A program made the position numbers and the translations under genes. From Pseudonocardia kujensis (GTDB taxonomy: Bacteria; Actinomycetota; Actinomycetes; Mycobacteriales; Pseudonocardiaceae), in assembly GCF_021283305.1 (NCBI RefSeq), contig NZ_JAJSOK010000006.1:62001-126000 (forward strand): a DNA stretch of 64,000 nt, read 5' to 3'. Positions 50,973 to 60,185 of the stretch are shown here, piece after piece. A model generated the notes under the pieces. That model searched no databases. It worked only from the letters and a program-made list of their open reading frames with translations, and was not told the origin of the DNA. The stretch's first letter is position 1. Every line of letters begins with the position of its first letter.

Positions 50973-51218
50973 TCAGCCGGCGTGTCCGGTCACCGTGAGG
51001 CTGCCGACGTCCAGTTCCGGCGCCGTGGTGCTGCCGCCCAGGGTGGTGTCGTAGCTCGCCGCGCCCTCGACGGTCACCGCCGCCGGGGAGTGGGCGCCCT
51101 CGACGACCGGGTCGAGGTCGCACCCACTGCCCGTCAGGATCGTGCTCGTCCCGAGGACCGAGTCCTCCTGCGGACCCCGTCGACCTCGGCGCGGACGCGC
51201 GGGATGCCGGTCTTCCAC
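50973..51218 (-). pseudogene. Fragment of an unknown secreted-type protein
   Basis: Frame ending SPAAVTVEGAASYDTTLGGSTTAPELDVGSLTVTGHAG, Thr/Gly/Ser-rich like an extracellular beta-domain. Upstream, another frame reads GIPRVRAEVDGV, which may continue it across a frameshift near 51180. No start or signal sequence is found. Probably a decayed gene end; low confidence. Confidence 0.3.
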
Positions 51219-51267
51219 CGAACAGGGCTCCTGTATCGGAGGTTCCCCGAAGCAGGGAGAGGGACCT

Positions 51268-51444
51268 CTACTTCGCCCCGAACTCCGCCTTCACCTCGGC
51301 CCGCCACGCCGCGTAGTCCTCGCCGCCCGCGAGCCCGAGGGTGCCGATGCAGTCGCCGCAACGGCCGACGATCCGCAGCAGGGCGACCTGTCCGCACCGG
51401 ACACAGGTCTGGGGGAGGGCGGTGGAGGTGTCGTCGTCTGCCAC
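51268..51444 (-). CDS. Small zinc-ribbon-like protein
   Basis: 58 residues from GTG 51444: MADDDTSTALPQTCVRCGQ... with two CxxC pairs (CVRC and CGDC) 13 residues apart, the spacing of a small zinc ribbon. It ends DYAAWRAEVKAEFGAK. Short and not in a recognised family; a role in nucleic-acid or protein binding is possible. Confidence 0.7.
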   Translation of the reverse strand: MADDDTSTALPQTCVRCGQVALLRIVGRCGDCIGTLGLAGGEDYAAWRAEVKAEFGAK

Positions 51445-51498
51445 GCGAGAAAGTGTGCCGCATCGACCGGCCCGCGGATCACCCGCAGGGCGACATGT

Positions 51499-51996
51499 TC
51501 AGCGGAAGATCATGCAGCTGGAACTGCCCTCGGCGAGCAGGCGACCGGCGGCGTCGCGGAGGTCGGCACGGGCGAGGGCGGTACTGCGGCCGCCGTGCAC
51601 GACCCACCCCGTCGCGCGGACGAGGCCGGTGTCGGTGGTGATGCGGCGCAGGAACTTCACGTCGAGGTCGAGGCTGGTGTAGCGCACGCCGGCGGGGAGC
51701 GTGGTGTGCACCGCGCAGCCCAGTGCGGAGTCGAGCAGCGTCGCGTAGACGCCGCCGTGGACGGAGCCGAGCGGGTTGTAGTGGTAGTCGCCGGGCTCCA
51801 GCGTGAAGACGGCGCGGCCCTCGTCGACCGACTCCAGCTCGAAGCCGAGCAGGCCCGCGATCGGCGGGGCGGGCAGCTCGCCGCTCAGGACGGCCCGCAT
51901 GACCGACAGCCCGTCCCTCCCGGCGGCCGCGGCCATGCCCGCCGGGTCCTCCCAGCGGTGGGTGCGCTCGTTCAGGGCGGGCTGGACGTCCGTCAT
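51499..51996 (-). CDS. PaaI-family hotdog thioesterase
   Basis: 165 residues, hotdog fold: AGLLGFELESVDEGRAVFTLEPGDYHYNPLGSVHGGVYATLLDSALGCAV is the PaaI/YdiI motif (Asn in YNPLGSVHGG, then Asp). Hydrolyses acyl-CoA thioesters. ATG at 51996. Confidence 0.85.
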   Translation of the reverse strand: MTDVQPALNERTHRWEDPAGMAAAAGRDGLSVMRAVLSGELPAPPIAGLLGFELESVDEGRAVFTLEPGDYHYNPLGSVHGGVYATLLDSALGCAVHTTLPAGVRYTSLDLDVKFLRRITTDTGLVRATGWVVHGGRSTALARADLRDAAGRLLAEGSSSCMIFR

Positions 51997-52049
51997 CGGC
52001 TCCTCCTTCGACCGGCTCCCACCACCCTAGCTGGATAGCGAAGAGAAAC

Positions 52050-52865
52050 CTAGGCGCCGACCGGTTCTTCCCGCCGCCGGCAGGCCTGGGCGTACGCGGC
52101 CGGCGTCAGCCCGATCGCGGCACCGAAGTCCCGGATGAAGTGCGACTGGTCGAAGTACCCCAGCTCCGCGGCCACCTCCGCCCACGGCCGGTCCTGCTCC
52201 TCCGCCAGCCGGGCCGCCGCCTCGTGCAGCCGGAAGCGGCGCAGCACGAACTTCGGGCTCACTCCGACATAGCGGGCGAACAGCCGTTGCAGGGTCCGCG
52301 CCGGGATGCCGAACCGCGCGACGATGTCCTCGACGCGCGCGACCTCCCGGTCCCGCAGCAACGCCGCGACGATCCGCCCCACGAGCGCGACCTGCGGATC
52401 CGGCGCCGGCCACCGCGCCCGCAGGAAGCCCTCCATCTGCGCGATCAGCTCCGGCACGGATCCCGTCATACGCGCGGCAAGCTCTTCGGCCGGCGGACCC
52501 CACAGCCGGGCGGCGGGCATCGTGACGTCCGTGATCGTGGAGACCGGGCACCCCAGGAAGGGCAGGAACGCGCCCGGCCGGAACTTGGTGCCGAACACCC
52601 GGCCCTCGCCGGTGTAGGCGTAGGTGAACCGCTCCCGCCCCACACCCGCGACCGCGAGCACCCCCCGGTCGAGCACCACGTTGACGCACGGCTGCGGCAG
52701 CAGCGTGACCGATGCCCGGCGCCCCGGCGGCAGCGCCCACGTGACCACCCAGTGCCGCTCGACCAGCTCGGCGAGATCGGGCGACGGCGGGTACCGGTCG
52801 AGGTGGAAGTCGACGTCCCGCACGCCCAGGATGCCGTACTCGCTGGTGGTCGACTGCACGCGCAC
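52050..52865 (-). CDS. AraC-family transcriptional regulator
   Basis: 271 residues. DUF6597-like N-terminal domain (WVVTWALPPGRRASVTLLPQPCVNVVLD) and C-terminal AraC HTH pair (VEDIVARFGIPARTLQRLFARYVGVSPKF, AEVAAELGYFDQSHFIRDFGAAIGLTPAAY). The FDQSHFIRDF stretch is diagnostic. Divergent from the acyl-CoA ligase at 52944 (78-bp gap), its likely target. GTG 52865 start. Confidence 0.87.
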   Translation of the reverse strand: MRVQSTTSEYGILGVRDVDFHLDRYPPSPDLAELVERHWVVTWALPPGRRASVTLLPQPCVNVVLDRGVLAVAGVGRERFTYAYTGEGRVFGTKFRPGAFLPFLGCPVSTITDVTMPAARLWGPPAEELAARMTGSVPELIAQMEGFLRARWPAPDPQVALVGRIVAALLRDREVARVEDIVARFGIPARTLQRLFARYVGVSPKFVLRRFRLHEAAARLAEEQDRPWAEVAAELGYFDQSHFIRDFGAAIGLTPAAYAQACRRREEPVGA

Positions 52866-52943
52866 AGCATGCCGCGACCCCCCGACAGAATCGCGCAGGC
52901 GAAGGAAGTGACAGGAGTCACACCACGCGGTTCACTGTCGCCC

Positions 52944-54593
52944 ATGACCACCTACGCGGACCGTCCCTGGCTCGCCCGGTACGACGAGGGCGTCCCGGCC
53001 GACGTCGAGCCGGAGTTCCCCTCCGCGCTCGCGATGTGGCGGGCGACCGCGAAGGCCGGCCCCGAACGCCCGTTCCTCCACTACTTCCACACCAGCCGCA
53101 CCGTCGGCGAGGTCGACAAGGACTCCGACGCGCTCGCCGCCGGCCTGGTCGCGCTCGGCCTCGGGCGGGGCGACCGCGTGGCGGTGTACCTGCAGAACGT
53201 GCCGCAGTGGGCCGTCGTGATGCTGGCCGTGTGGAAGGCGGGCGGGATCGTGGTCCCGGTCAACCCGATGCTGCGCGAGCGCGAACTACAGGTGATCCTC
53301 GCGGACTCGGGCGCCTCGGTCCTCGTCGCGCTCGAGTCGTTGCACCCCGTGGCGCTGCAGGTCCAGCCGTCCACCGCCGTCCGCACCCTGGTCACGACCT
53401 CGGAGCTCGACCCCCTCGGCGACGACGACGTCCCCGGCCTGCTGGCCGGCAGCTGCCGCCAGCGCCCCGCCAGCGCCGTCGACCTGCAGGACCTGATCGC
53501 GCAGCACGCCGGCGACCCGCCGCCCGCGGTGCCCGAGCCGGCCCCCGACGACATCGCCTTCCTCACCTACACCTCGGGCACGACCGGCCCGCCGAAGGGC
53601 GCGACGAACACGCACCGCAACGTCGTCTTCAACGCCATGACCTACCGGGACTGGATCCACCTCGGCCCCGACGACGTCATCCTCGGCGTGGCCCCGCTCT
53701 TCCACATCACCGGGTTGATCGGCCACCTCGCCGTCGCCGCGCTGACCGGCGCGCCGGTGGTGCTGGCCTTCCGGTTCGACGCCGGCACCGTGCTCGAGCT
53801 GGTCGAGCGCTGGCGGGCGACGTTCGTCGTCGGCGCGATCCCGGTGTTCATCGCGATGATGGAGCACCCGGACGCCACGACCCGCGACCTCTCCTCGCTG
53901 ACGAAGGTCTACAGCGGCGGCGCACCCGTCGCCCCCGCCGTCGTCGAGGCGTTCGAGCGCAAGGTCGGCCCGTACATCCACAACGCCTACGGCCTCACCG
54001 AGACCACCTCGCCGAGCCACGTCGGGCCGTTCGGCGCCCGCGCACCCGTCGACCCCGACTCGGGTGCCCTGTCCGTCGGGGTCCCGGTGGGGAGCACCGT
54101 GGTCCGCGTGGTCGACGACGACGGCCGCGAACTCCCCGTCGGCGAGGTCGGCGAGATCGTGATCCGGGGCCCGCAGGTGGTGCCCGGCTACTGGAACAAG
54201 CCGGAGGAGACCGCGCACGCGCTGCCGGGCGGCGAGCTGCACACCGGCGACGTCGGGTTCATGGACGCCGACGGCTGGTTCTACCTGGTCGACCGCAAGA
54301 AGGACCAGATCAACGCGGGCGGCTACAAGATCTGGCCGCGCGAGGTCGAGGACGTGCTGTACGGGCATCCGGCGGTCCGCGAGGCGGCCGTGGTCGGGGT
54401 GCCGGACGCCTACCGCGGCGAGACCGTGAAGGCCGTCGTGTCGCTCAAGGCGGGCGCCGAGCTGCAGCCCGACGAGCTGATCGCGTTCGCCCGGGAACGC
54501 ATGGCCGCCTACAAGTACCCGCGGATCGTGGAGGTCGTCGAGGAGCTGCCGAAGACGGTGAGCGGCAAGATCCTGCGCCGCGAGCTGCGCTGA
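52944..54593 (+). CDS. AMP-dependent acyl-CoA synthetase
   Basis: 549 residues, ANL superfamily. FLTYTSGTTGPPKGATNTHRN (P-loop), NAYGLTETTSPSH, GELHTGDVGFMDADGW, DRKKDQINAGGYKIWPREVE and the C-terminal TVSGKILRREL. Ligase for an unknown aliphatic or aromatic acid. ATG 52944; divergent AraC regulator. Confidence 0.9.
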   Translation: MTTYADRPWLARYDEGVPADVEPEFPSALAMWRATAKAGPERPFLHYFHTSRTVGEVDKDSDALAAGLVALGLGRGDRVAVYLQNVPQWAVVMLAVWKAGGIVVPVNPMLRERELQVILADSGASVLVALESLHPVALQVQPSTAVRTLVTTSELDPLGDDDVPGLLAGSCRQRPASAVDLQDLIAQHAGDPPPAVPEPAPDDIAFLTYTSGTTGPPKGATNTHRNVVFNAMTYRDWIHLGPDDVILGVAPLFHITGLIGHLAVAALTGAPVVLAFRFDAGTVLELVERWRATFVVGAIPVFIAMMEHPDATTRDLSSLTKVYSGGAPVAPAVVEAFERKVGPYIHNAYGLTETTSPSHVGPFGARAPVDPDSGALSVGVPVGSTVVRVVDDDGRELPVGEVGEIVIRGPQVVPGYWNKPEETAHALPGGELHTGDVGFMDADGWFYLVDRKKDQINAGGYKIWPREVEDVLYGHPAVREAAVVGVPDAYRGETVKAVVSLKAGAELQPDELIAFARERMAAYKYPRIVEVVEELPKTVSGKILRRELR

Positions 54594-54641
54594 CCCGCTG
54601 ACCCGCTGCGCGTGGCGAGCGGCCCGGCGCGCGCGGGCGCG

Positions 54642-55502
54642 TCAGCGCCGGGCCATCTCCTGCAGCCGCCGGATCCGGTCCTCGATCGGCGGGTGCGTGG
54701 AGAACCACTTCGCCATCTGGTCGCCGGCCCGGAACGGGCTCGCGATCATCAGGTGCGACTGCGACACGAGCTGCGGCTCGGGCGGCAGCGGCGCGAGCGC
54801 GGTGCCGTACTGCAGCTTGTGCAGCGCCGAGGCGAGCGCGAGCGGGTCCCCCGTCAGCTCCGCGCCCGACGCGTCGGCCTGGTACTCCCGCGACCGGCTC
54901 ACCGCCATCTGCACGACGCCCGCCGCGATCGGGCCGAGCAACGCGATCAGGATGGCGGCCAACGGGTTCGGCCGGTCCTCGTCGCCCCCGCCGAACAGCC
55001 CGGCGAACAGCGCCATGTTGGCCAGGAAGCTGATCATCGACGCCATCGCGCCGGCGACGCACGAGAGGAGGATGTCGCGGTTGTAGACGTGGCTGAGCTC
55101 GTGACCCAGCACCGCGCGCAGCTCGCGCTCGTCGAGCAGCTCGAGCAGGCCGGTGGTGGCGCAGACCGCGGCGTTGCGCGGGTTGCGGCCGGTGGCGAAG
55201 GCGTTGGGCGCGTTGGTGGGACTGATGTACAGCTGCGGCATCGGCTGCCGCGCACGCTGGCTCAGCTCGCGGACGATCCGGTACAGCCCCGGCGCCTCCG
55301 CCTCCGTGACAGGCCGCGCGTGCATGGCGCGCAGCGCGAGCTTCGCCGAGTTGAAGTAGGCGTAGCCGTTCATGCCGAGGGCGACGAGCAGGGCGATGAT
55401 GAGCCCGGTCCGGCCCGCCACCAGGCCCCCGACGACCAGGACCAGCGCGCTCATCCCGCCCAGGAGGATCGCCGTCTTCAGCCCGTTCAGGTGACCGTGC
55501 AC
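54642..55502 (-). CDS. htpX: Zinc metalloprotease HtpX homologue
   Basis: 286 residues from GTG 55502 ([21 protein letters not shown]; an ATG-type longer start at 55541 would add 13 residues). Two N-terminal TM helices, [14 protein letters not shown] (HExxH zinc site) and the third ligand Glu in [15 protein letters not shown]. Membrane protein quality control of the M48 family. [14 protein letters not shown] is the C-terminal signature. Confidence 0.93.
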   Translation of the reverse strand: MHGHLNGLKTAILLGGMSALVLVVGGLVAGRTGLIIALLVALGMNGYAYFNSAKLALRAMHARPVTEAEAPGLYRIVRELSQRARQPMPQLYISPTNAPNAFATGRNPRNAAVCATTGLLELLDERELRAVLGHELSHVYNRDILLSCVAGAMASMISFLANMALFAGLFGGGDEDRPNPLAAILIALLGPIAAGVVQMAVSRSREYQADASGAELTGDPLALASALHKLQYGTALAPLPPEPQLVSQSHLMIASPFRAGDQMAKWFSTHPPIEDRIRRLQEMARR

Positions 55503-55589
55503 CGCCTCGCCGCTCCTTCCGCCGGGTTCCTGCCGGGTCAACGACCCGCCCGGAGGCGGTGTTCCGGGCGGACCGGCTTCACAGCGGAG

Positions 55590-56084
55590 TCACGGGTTGA
55601 CGGCGCGCACGGCGGACCCGTCGAAGTGGTCGCGGCGGATGTCGATGAACAGCCCGCGGCCCTCGGCGGCGACGGGGCCGTCGGGCCCGTCGAGCCGGGC
55701 CGTGCCCGTCGTCCAGGTCTTGCGCCCCTCGCGCTCCTCGACCCGGGCCCAGAGGTACAGCTGCGTGCCGACGGGGATCGGCTTGCGGTAGCTCGTGGTC
55801 AGTTCCGCGGTCACGGCCGGGCGGCCGAAGAAGGCCTGCAGCGCACCCATGGTCTCGTCGAGCGCCGCGGCGACGACGCCCCCGTGCACGACCCCGGGGC
55901 CGCCCTGCTGCCAGTGCGCGACGTCGAGAACCGAGGTGACGGTGAGGTCCTCGCCCGCGACGAAGCTCAGATGCAGCCCGGGCTCGACGTCCCCGCAGCC
56001 GAGGCACCCGTCGTGGTGGCGGCGCACCTTCTCCCCCGGTCGGGGCGCGCGGTCGTGGGGCAGCGGACGGTCGTTCACGGTCAC
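55590..56084 (-). CDS. PaaI-type thioesterase
   Basis: 164 residues, hotdog fold, starting with a charged tail that contains DGCLGCGD. PGVVHGGVVAAALDETMGALQAFFGRPAVTAEL is the catalytic helix and strand. A possible CxxC near the N-terminus is unusual for the family. GTG 56084, 38 bp from the divergent enoyl-CoA hydratase. Confidence 0.82.
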   Translation of the reverse strand: MTVNDRPLPHDRAPRPGEKVRRHHDGCLGCGDVEPGLHLSFVAGEDLTVTSVLDVAHWQQGGPGVVHGGVVAAALDETMGALQAFFGRPAVTAELTTSYRKPIPVGTQLYLWARVEEREGRKTWTTGTARLDGPDGPVAAEGRGLFIDIRRDHFDGSAVRAVNP

Positions 56085-56122
56085 CGGCGGACGGTAACCC
56101 GGCGGGATGTCAGGATCACCCC

Positions 56123-56881
56123 ATGACCACCGAAGTCCGCACGACGGTCGAGGACGGCGTCGCGCTGCTCACAGTCTCCAACCCGACCCGCCGCAACGCG
56201 ATGAACCTCGAGCTGTCCGAGAAGCTCGTCGCCGCGCTCGACGCGGCGGTCGCCGACCCCGCCGTGGGCGCCGTGGTGATCACGGGCGAGCCGCCCGCCT
56301 TCTGCGCCGGCGGCGATCTGTCCGAGCTGCAGGGGGCCGACCCGGCGCGGCTCAAGGCCGTCTACTCCGGGTTCCTCGCGGTGGCGGAGTGCCCGCTGCC
56401 GACCGTGGCCGCGGTCAACGGCGCGGCCGTCGGGGCCGGTCTGAACCTGGCCCTGGCCTGTGACCTCCGCCTCGCCGGTCCCGGCGCGAAGTTCGACGCC
56501 CGGTTCATGCAGCTCGGCCTGCACCCCGGCGGCGGCTACACCTGGATGGTCGACCGCGCGCTCGGCTCCCAGGGCGCCAAGGCCCTGACCCTGTTCTGCG
56601 ACGTGCTCGACGCCGTCGAGGCGGAGCGCGTCGGCCTGGTCTGGCGCCGCTACGACGACGACGCGGCCCTCCTCGCCGGCGCCAAGGAGCTCGCCGGCCG
56701 GGCCGCCGCGGCACCGCGGTCGCTGATCGAGACCACCAAGGCCACCATGCGCGTCACCTCCGGGTCGATCTCGCACGCCGAGGCGACCGAGATCGAGGTG
56801 AGGGCGCAGGCCGCGTCCGTACACTCGGAGGAGTTCCGGGAGCGCGTCACGGCGCTCCAGGCACGCATCAGCAAGCGGTAG
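56123..56881 (+). CDS. Enoyl-CoA hydratase/isomerase family protein
   Basis: Crotonase fold, 252 residues. LTVSNPTRRNAMNLEL, AFCAGGDLSELQG (first oxyanion) and NGAAVGAGLNLALACDLRLAG (second). The residue aligned to catalytic Glu144 is not clear; the second loop reads GLHPGGGYTW, often seen in isomerases. ATG 56123. Confidence 0.87.
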   Translation: MTTEVRTTVEDGVALLTVSNPTRRNAMNLELSEKLVAALDAAVADPAVGAVVITGEPPAFCAGGDLSELQGADPARLKAVYSGFLAVAECPLPTVAAVNGAAVGAGLNLALACDLRLAGPGAKFDARFMQLGLHPGGGYTWMVDRALGSQGAKALTLFCDVLDAVEAERVGLVWRRYDDDAALLAGAKELAGRAAAAPRSLIETTKATMRVTSGSISHAEATEIEVRAQAASVHSEEFRERVTALQARISKR

Positions 56882-57025
56882 GGGCGGCCGCATCCCGGCG
56901 CCGTTCCGCCCGGACGAACGGAGACCATGTGACGTCGCACTGGGGCCGGGGACACCGGGCGATACCCGGCGTTAACCTCGTCCGGACATTTGTGTTCCCG
57001 AGCCGAACCGGGGAATGACCTCGAC

Positions 57026-58981
57026 ATGACGTCCAACGACACCGCCGTCACGCCGTCCGGCGGCGAGCACGATGTCATCACGAAGGACCGGGTGGTCATC
57101 CGGTTCGCGGGTGACTCCGGCGACGGGATGCAGCTCACGGGTGACCGGTTCACCTCGGAGACCGCGACCTTCGGCAACGACCTGTCGACGCTGCCGAACT
57201 TCCCGGCCGAGATCCGCGCCCCTGCCGGCACCCTGCCCGGGGTCAGCTCGTTCCAGCTGCACTTCGCCAACTACGACATCCTCACCCCCGGCGACCGCCC
57301 CGACGTGCTGGTGGCGATGAACCCGGCCGCGCTCAAGGCGAACATCGGCGACCTGCCGCACGGCGGGGTGCTGATCGTCAACACCGACGAGTTCACCAAG
57401 CGCAACCTGACCAAGGTCGGCTACGAGTCCAACCCGCTCGAGGACGACTCGCTGTCGGACTTCCAGGTCCACGAGGTCGCCATGGCCACCCTGACCCGGG
57501 GTGCGTTGGAGGAGACGGGGCTGTCGAAGAAGGACGCCGAGCGGGCGAAGAACATGTTCGCCCTGGGCCTGCTGTCGTGGATGTATCACCGCCCGCACGA
57601 GGGCACCGAGCGGTTCCTGCGGGAGAAGTTCGCCCGCCGCCCCGAACTCGCCGAGGCCAACATCCTCGCCTTCCGCGCCGGGCACGCCTACGGGGAGACC
57701 ACCGAGGCGTTCGCGGTCACCTACGAGGTGGCGCCGGCGAAGCTGGAGCCCGGGACGTACCGGCAGATCACCGGCAACACCGCGATGGCCTACGGCATCG
57801 TCGCGGCCGGCCGGACCACCGGGCTGCCGGTGTTCCTGGGTAGCTACCCGATCACCCCGGCGTCGGACATCCTGCACGAGCTGTCCAAGCACAAGGCCTT
57901 CGGCGTGACCACCTTCCAGGCCGAGGACGAGATCGCCGGGGTCGGCGCCGCGCTGGGCGCGAGCTTCGGCGGCGCGCTCGGGGTCACCACCACCTCCGGC
58001 CCGGGCATCTCGCTGAAGTCCGAGACGATCGGGCTGGCGGTCGCGCTGGAGCTGCCGCTGCTGGTGATCGACGTGCAGCGCGGTGGGCCGTCGACGGGGC
58101 TGCCGACCAAGACCGAGCAGGCCGACCTGCTCCAAGCCATGTACGGGCGCAACGGCGAGGCCCCGCTGCCGATCATCGCCCCGCGCTCGCCGGGGGACTG
58201 TTTCCACGCCGCGGTCGAGGCCGCCGCCATCGCGGTGAAGTACCGCACCCCGGTCATCGTGCTCTCCGACGGCGCGCTGGCCAACGGCTCGGAGCCGTGG
58301 AAGGTCCCGGACGCCTCCACGCTCGAGAACGTGGATCCGGAGTTCGCGACCGAGCCCAACGCGCCGGACGGGTCCGGGGAGTTCTGGCCGTACCTGCGGG
58401 ACTCCGAGACCCTGGCCCGGCCGTGGGCGATCCCCGGCACCCCGGGGCTGGAGCACCGCGTGGGCGGGTTGGAGAAGGCCGACGGGCGCGGGTCGATCTC
58501 CTACGACCCGGACAACCACGACCGGATGGTCCGGCTGCGCGAGGCCAAGATCGACGGCATCCCGGTGCCCGACCTGCAGGTGGAGGACCCCTCCGGCCAG
58601 GCGGACGTCCTCGTCGTCGGCTGGGGCTCGACCTACGGGCCGATCGTCGCCGGCGCACGGCGGGTGCGGAACATGGGCCACACCATCGCCACCGCGCACA
58701 TCCGGCACCTCAACCCGCTGCCGGCCAACCTCGGCGAGGTGCTCGCGTCCTATCGCACCGTGCTGGTGCCCGAGATGAACCTCGGCCAGCTCGCGCTGCT
58801 GCTGCGCGGCAAGTACCTGGTCGACGCCAAGTCCTACACCAAGGTCTCCGGCCTGCCGTTCAAGGCCGAGGAGCTGCAGGACGTCTTCCTCGACTACCTG
58901 ACCGGCACCCACCCGAACAGCGCCGACACCAACAGCACCAACGGCTCCGGCAACGGGGCCCCTCTGGGAGTCCAGGCATGA
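57026..58981 (+). CDS. korA: 2-oxoacid:ferredoxin oxidoreductase alpha subunit
   Basis: 651 residues with gamma and alpha domains fused, as in actinobacterial KorA. RFAGDSGDGMQLTGDRF (gamma start), FPAEIRAPAGTLPGVSSFQLHFA, then YPITPASDILHELSKHKAFGVTTFQAEDEIAGVGAALGASFGG and TTSGPGISLKSETIGLAV. It converts 2-oxoglutarate or another 2-oxoacid with KorB, using ferredoxin. ATG 57026. Confidence 0.95.
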   Translation: MTSNDTAVTPSGGEHDVITKDRVVIRFAGDSGDGMQLTGDRFTSETATFGNDLSTLPNFPAEIRAPAGTLPGVSSFQLHFANYDILTPGDRPDVLVAMNPAALKANIGDLPHGGVLIVNTDEFTKRNLTKVGYESNPLEDDSLSDFQVHEVAMATLTRGALEETGLSKKDAERAKNMFALGLLSWMYHRPHEGTERFLREKFARRPELAEANILAFRAGHAYGETTEAFAVTYEVAPAKLEPGTYRQITGNTAMAYGIVAAGRTTGLPVFLGSYPITPASDILHELSKHKAFGVTTFQAEDEIAGVGAALGASFGGALGVTTTSGPGISLKSETIGLAVALELPLLVIDVQRGGPSTGLPTKTEQADLLQAMYGRNGEAPLPIIAPRSPGDCFHAAVEAAAIAVKYRTPVIVLSDGALANGSEPWKVPDASTLENVDPEFATEPNAPDGSGEFWPYLRDSETLARPWAIPGTPGLEHRVGGLEKADGRGSISYDPDNHDRMVRLREAKIDGIPVPDLQVEDPSGQADVLVVGWGSTYGPIVAGARRVRNMGHTIATAHIRHLNPLPANLGEVLASYRTVLVPEMNLGQLALLLRGKYLVDAKSYTKVSGLPFKAEELQDVFLDYLTGTHPNSADTNSTNGSGNGAPLGVQA

Positions 58982-59019
58982 GCACCGCCGACGTACTTCT
59001 TCCCGCGGAGGCGAAATGA
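58978..59019 (+). other. 13-codon ORF bridging korA and korB
   Basis: ATG 58978 overlaps the korA TGA (ATGA) and its own TGA overlaps the korB ATG (ATGA), encoding MSTADVLLPAEAK. Its start ATGAGCACC repeats the start of korB. It may be a coupling device or a leftover of a duplicated start. Confidence 0.45.
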
Positions 59020-60089
59020 GCACCGACCTGGGTCTGCCGTCGATCGGCGGGCTGGACCTCGTCCCGACCACCGACGCCAAGCAGACCGCCAAGGACTACA
59101 CCTCCGACCAGGAGGTCCGCTGGTGCCCCGGCTGCGGCGACTACGCCGTGCTCGCCGCCGTGCGCCAGTTCCTCCCCACCCTGGGGATCCGCCGCGAGAA
59201 CACCGTGTTCGTGTCCGGGATCGGCTGCAGCTCCCGTTTCCCGTACTACCTGAACACCTACGGGATGCACTCCATCCACGGCCGCGCCCCGACCATCGCC
59301 ACCGGCCTCGCCGTCTCCCGGCCCGACCTGTCGGTCTGGGTCGTCACCGGCGACGGCGACGCGCTCTCGATCGGCGGCAACCACCTGATCCACGCGCTGC
59401 GCCGCAACGTCAACCTCAAGATCCTGCTGTTCAACAACCGGATCTACGGGCTGACCAAGGGCCAGTACTCCCCCACCAGCGAGGTCGGGAAGGTCACCAA
59501 GTCCACCCCCATGGGCTCGCTCGACCACCCGTTCAACCCCATCTCGCTGGCCCTCGGCGCCGAGGCCTCCTTCGTGGGCCGCGCCCTGGACTCCGACCGC
59601 AAGGGCCTCACCGAGGTCCTCGGCGCCGCCGCCGCGCACCGCGGTTCCGCGCTGGTGGAGATCTTCCAGGACTGCCCGATCTTCAACGACGGCTCCTTCG
59701 ACGTGCTCCGCAAGCCCGAGACCAAGGACCAGCGGCTGGTCCACATCGTCGACGGCGAGCCGATCACCTTCGGGCCCGAGGACGACAAGTTCGCCGTGGT
59801 GCAGCGCGGGTTCCGGCTCGAGGTCGTCAAGGCCGCGGACGTGGACCCGGCGGAGATCATGGTCCACGACGCGAACAACCTCGAGCTCGCGTTCGCCCTG
59901 TCCCGGCTCTCGGACCAGGACCTCAACCACACCGTCACGGGCATCTTCCGCAACGTCGACCGCACCACCTACGACGACGCCGCCCGCGCGCAGCTGCAGC
60001 AGGCCAAGGACCTGGCCGCCCAGAAGCCGGGCGGCACGGACCTGCAGGCCCTGCTCAACGGCCGCGACACCTGGACGATCGCCGGCTGA
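59016..60089 (+). CDS. korB: 2-oxoacid:ferredoxin oxidoreductase beta subunit
   Basis: 357 residues. RWCPGCGDYAVLAAV, GIGCSSRFPYYLNTYGMHSIHGRAPTIATGLAVSRPDL and the ThDP motif WVVTGDGDALSIGGNHLIHALRRNVNLKILLFNNRIYGLTKGQYSPTS. Cys residues in CPGCG and GCSS bind the [4Fe-4S] cluster. Directly after korA; ended by the hairpin at 60112-60145. Confidence 0.96.
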   Translation: MSTDLGLPSIGGLDLVPTTDAKQTAKDYTSDQEVRWCPGCGDYAVLAAVRQFLPTLGIRRENTVFVSGIGCSSRFPYYLNTYGMHSIHGRAPTIATGLAVSRPDLSVWVVTGDGDALSIGGNHLIHALRRNVNLKILLFNNRIYGLTKGQYSPTSEVGKVTKSTPMGSLDHPFNPISLALGAEASFVGRALDSDRKGLTEVLGAAAAHRGSALVEIFQDCPIFNDGSFDVLRKPETKDQRLVHIVDGEPITFGPEDDKFAVVQRGFRLEVVKAADVDPAEIMVHDANNLELAFALSRLSDQDLNHTVTGIFRNVDRTTYDDAARAQLQQAKDLAAQKPGGTDLQALLNGRDTWTIAG

Positions 60090-60111
60090 CGGCCCGCCCC
60101 CACCGGACCGG

Positions 60112-60145
60112 CGACGGCCCGACCCCTTCCGGGGTGGGGCCGTCG
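60112..60145. terminator. Intrinsic terminator between korB and the GntR gene
   Basis: A 15-bp stem with a single mismatch (CGACGGCCC-g-ACCCC, 4-base TTCC loop), placed between the convergent korB and GntR genes. Confidence 0.8.
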
Positions 60146-60185
60146 GCGTTTCCGGGACCGTGGGCGGAGCTGCCCGGCGCTGCCC

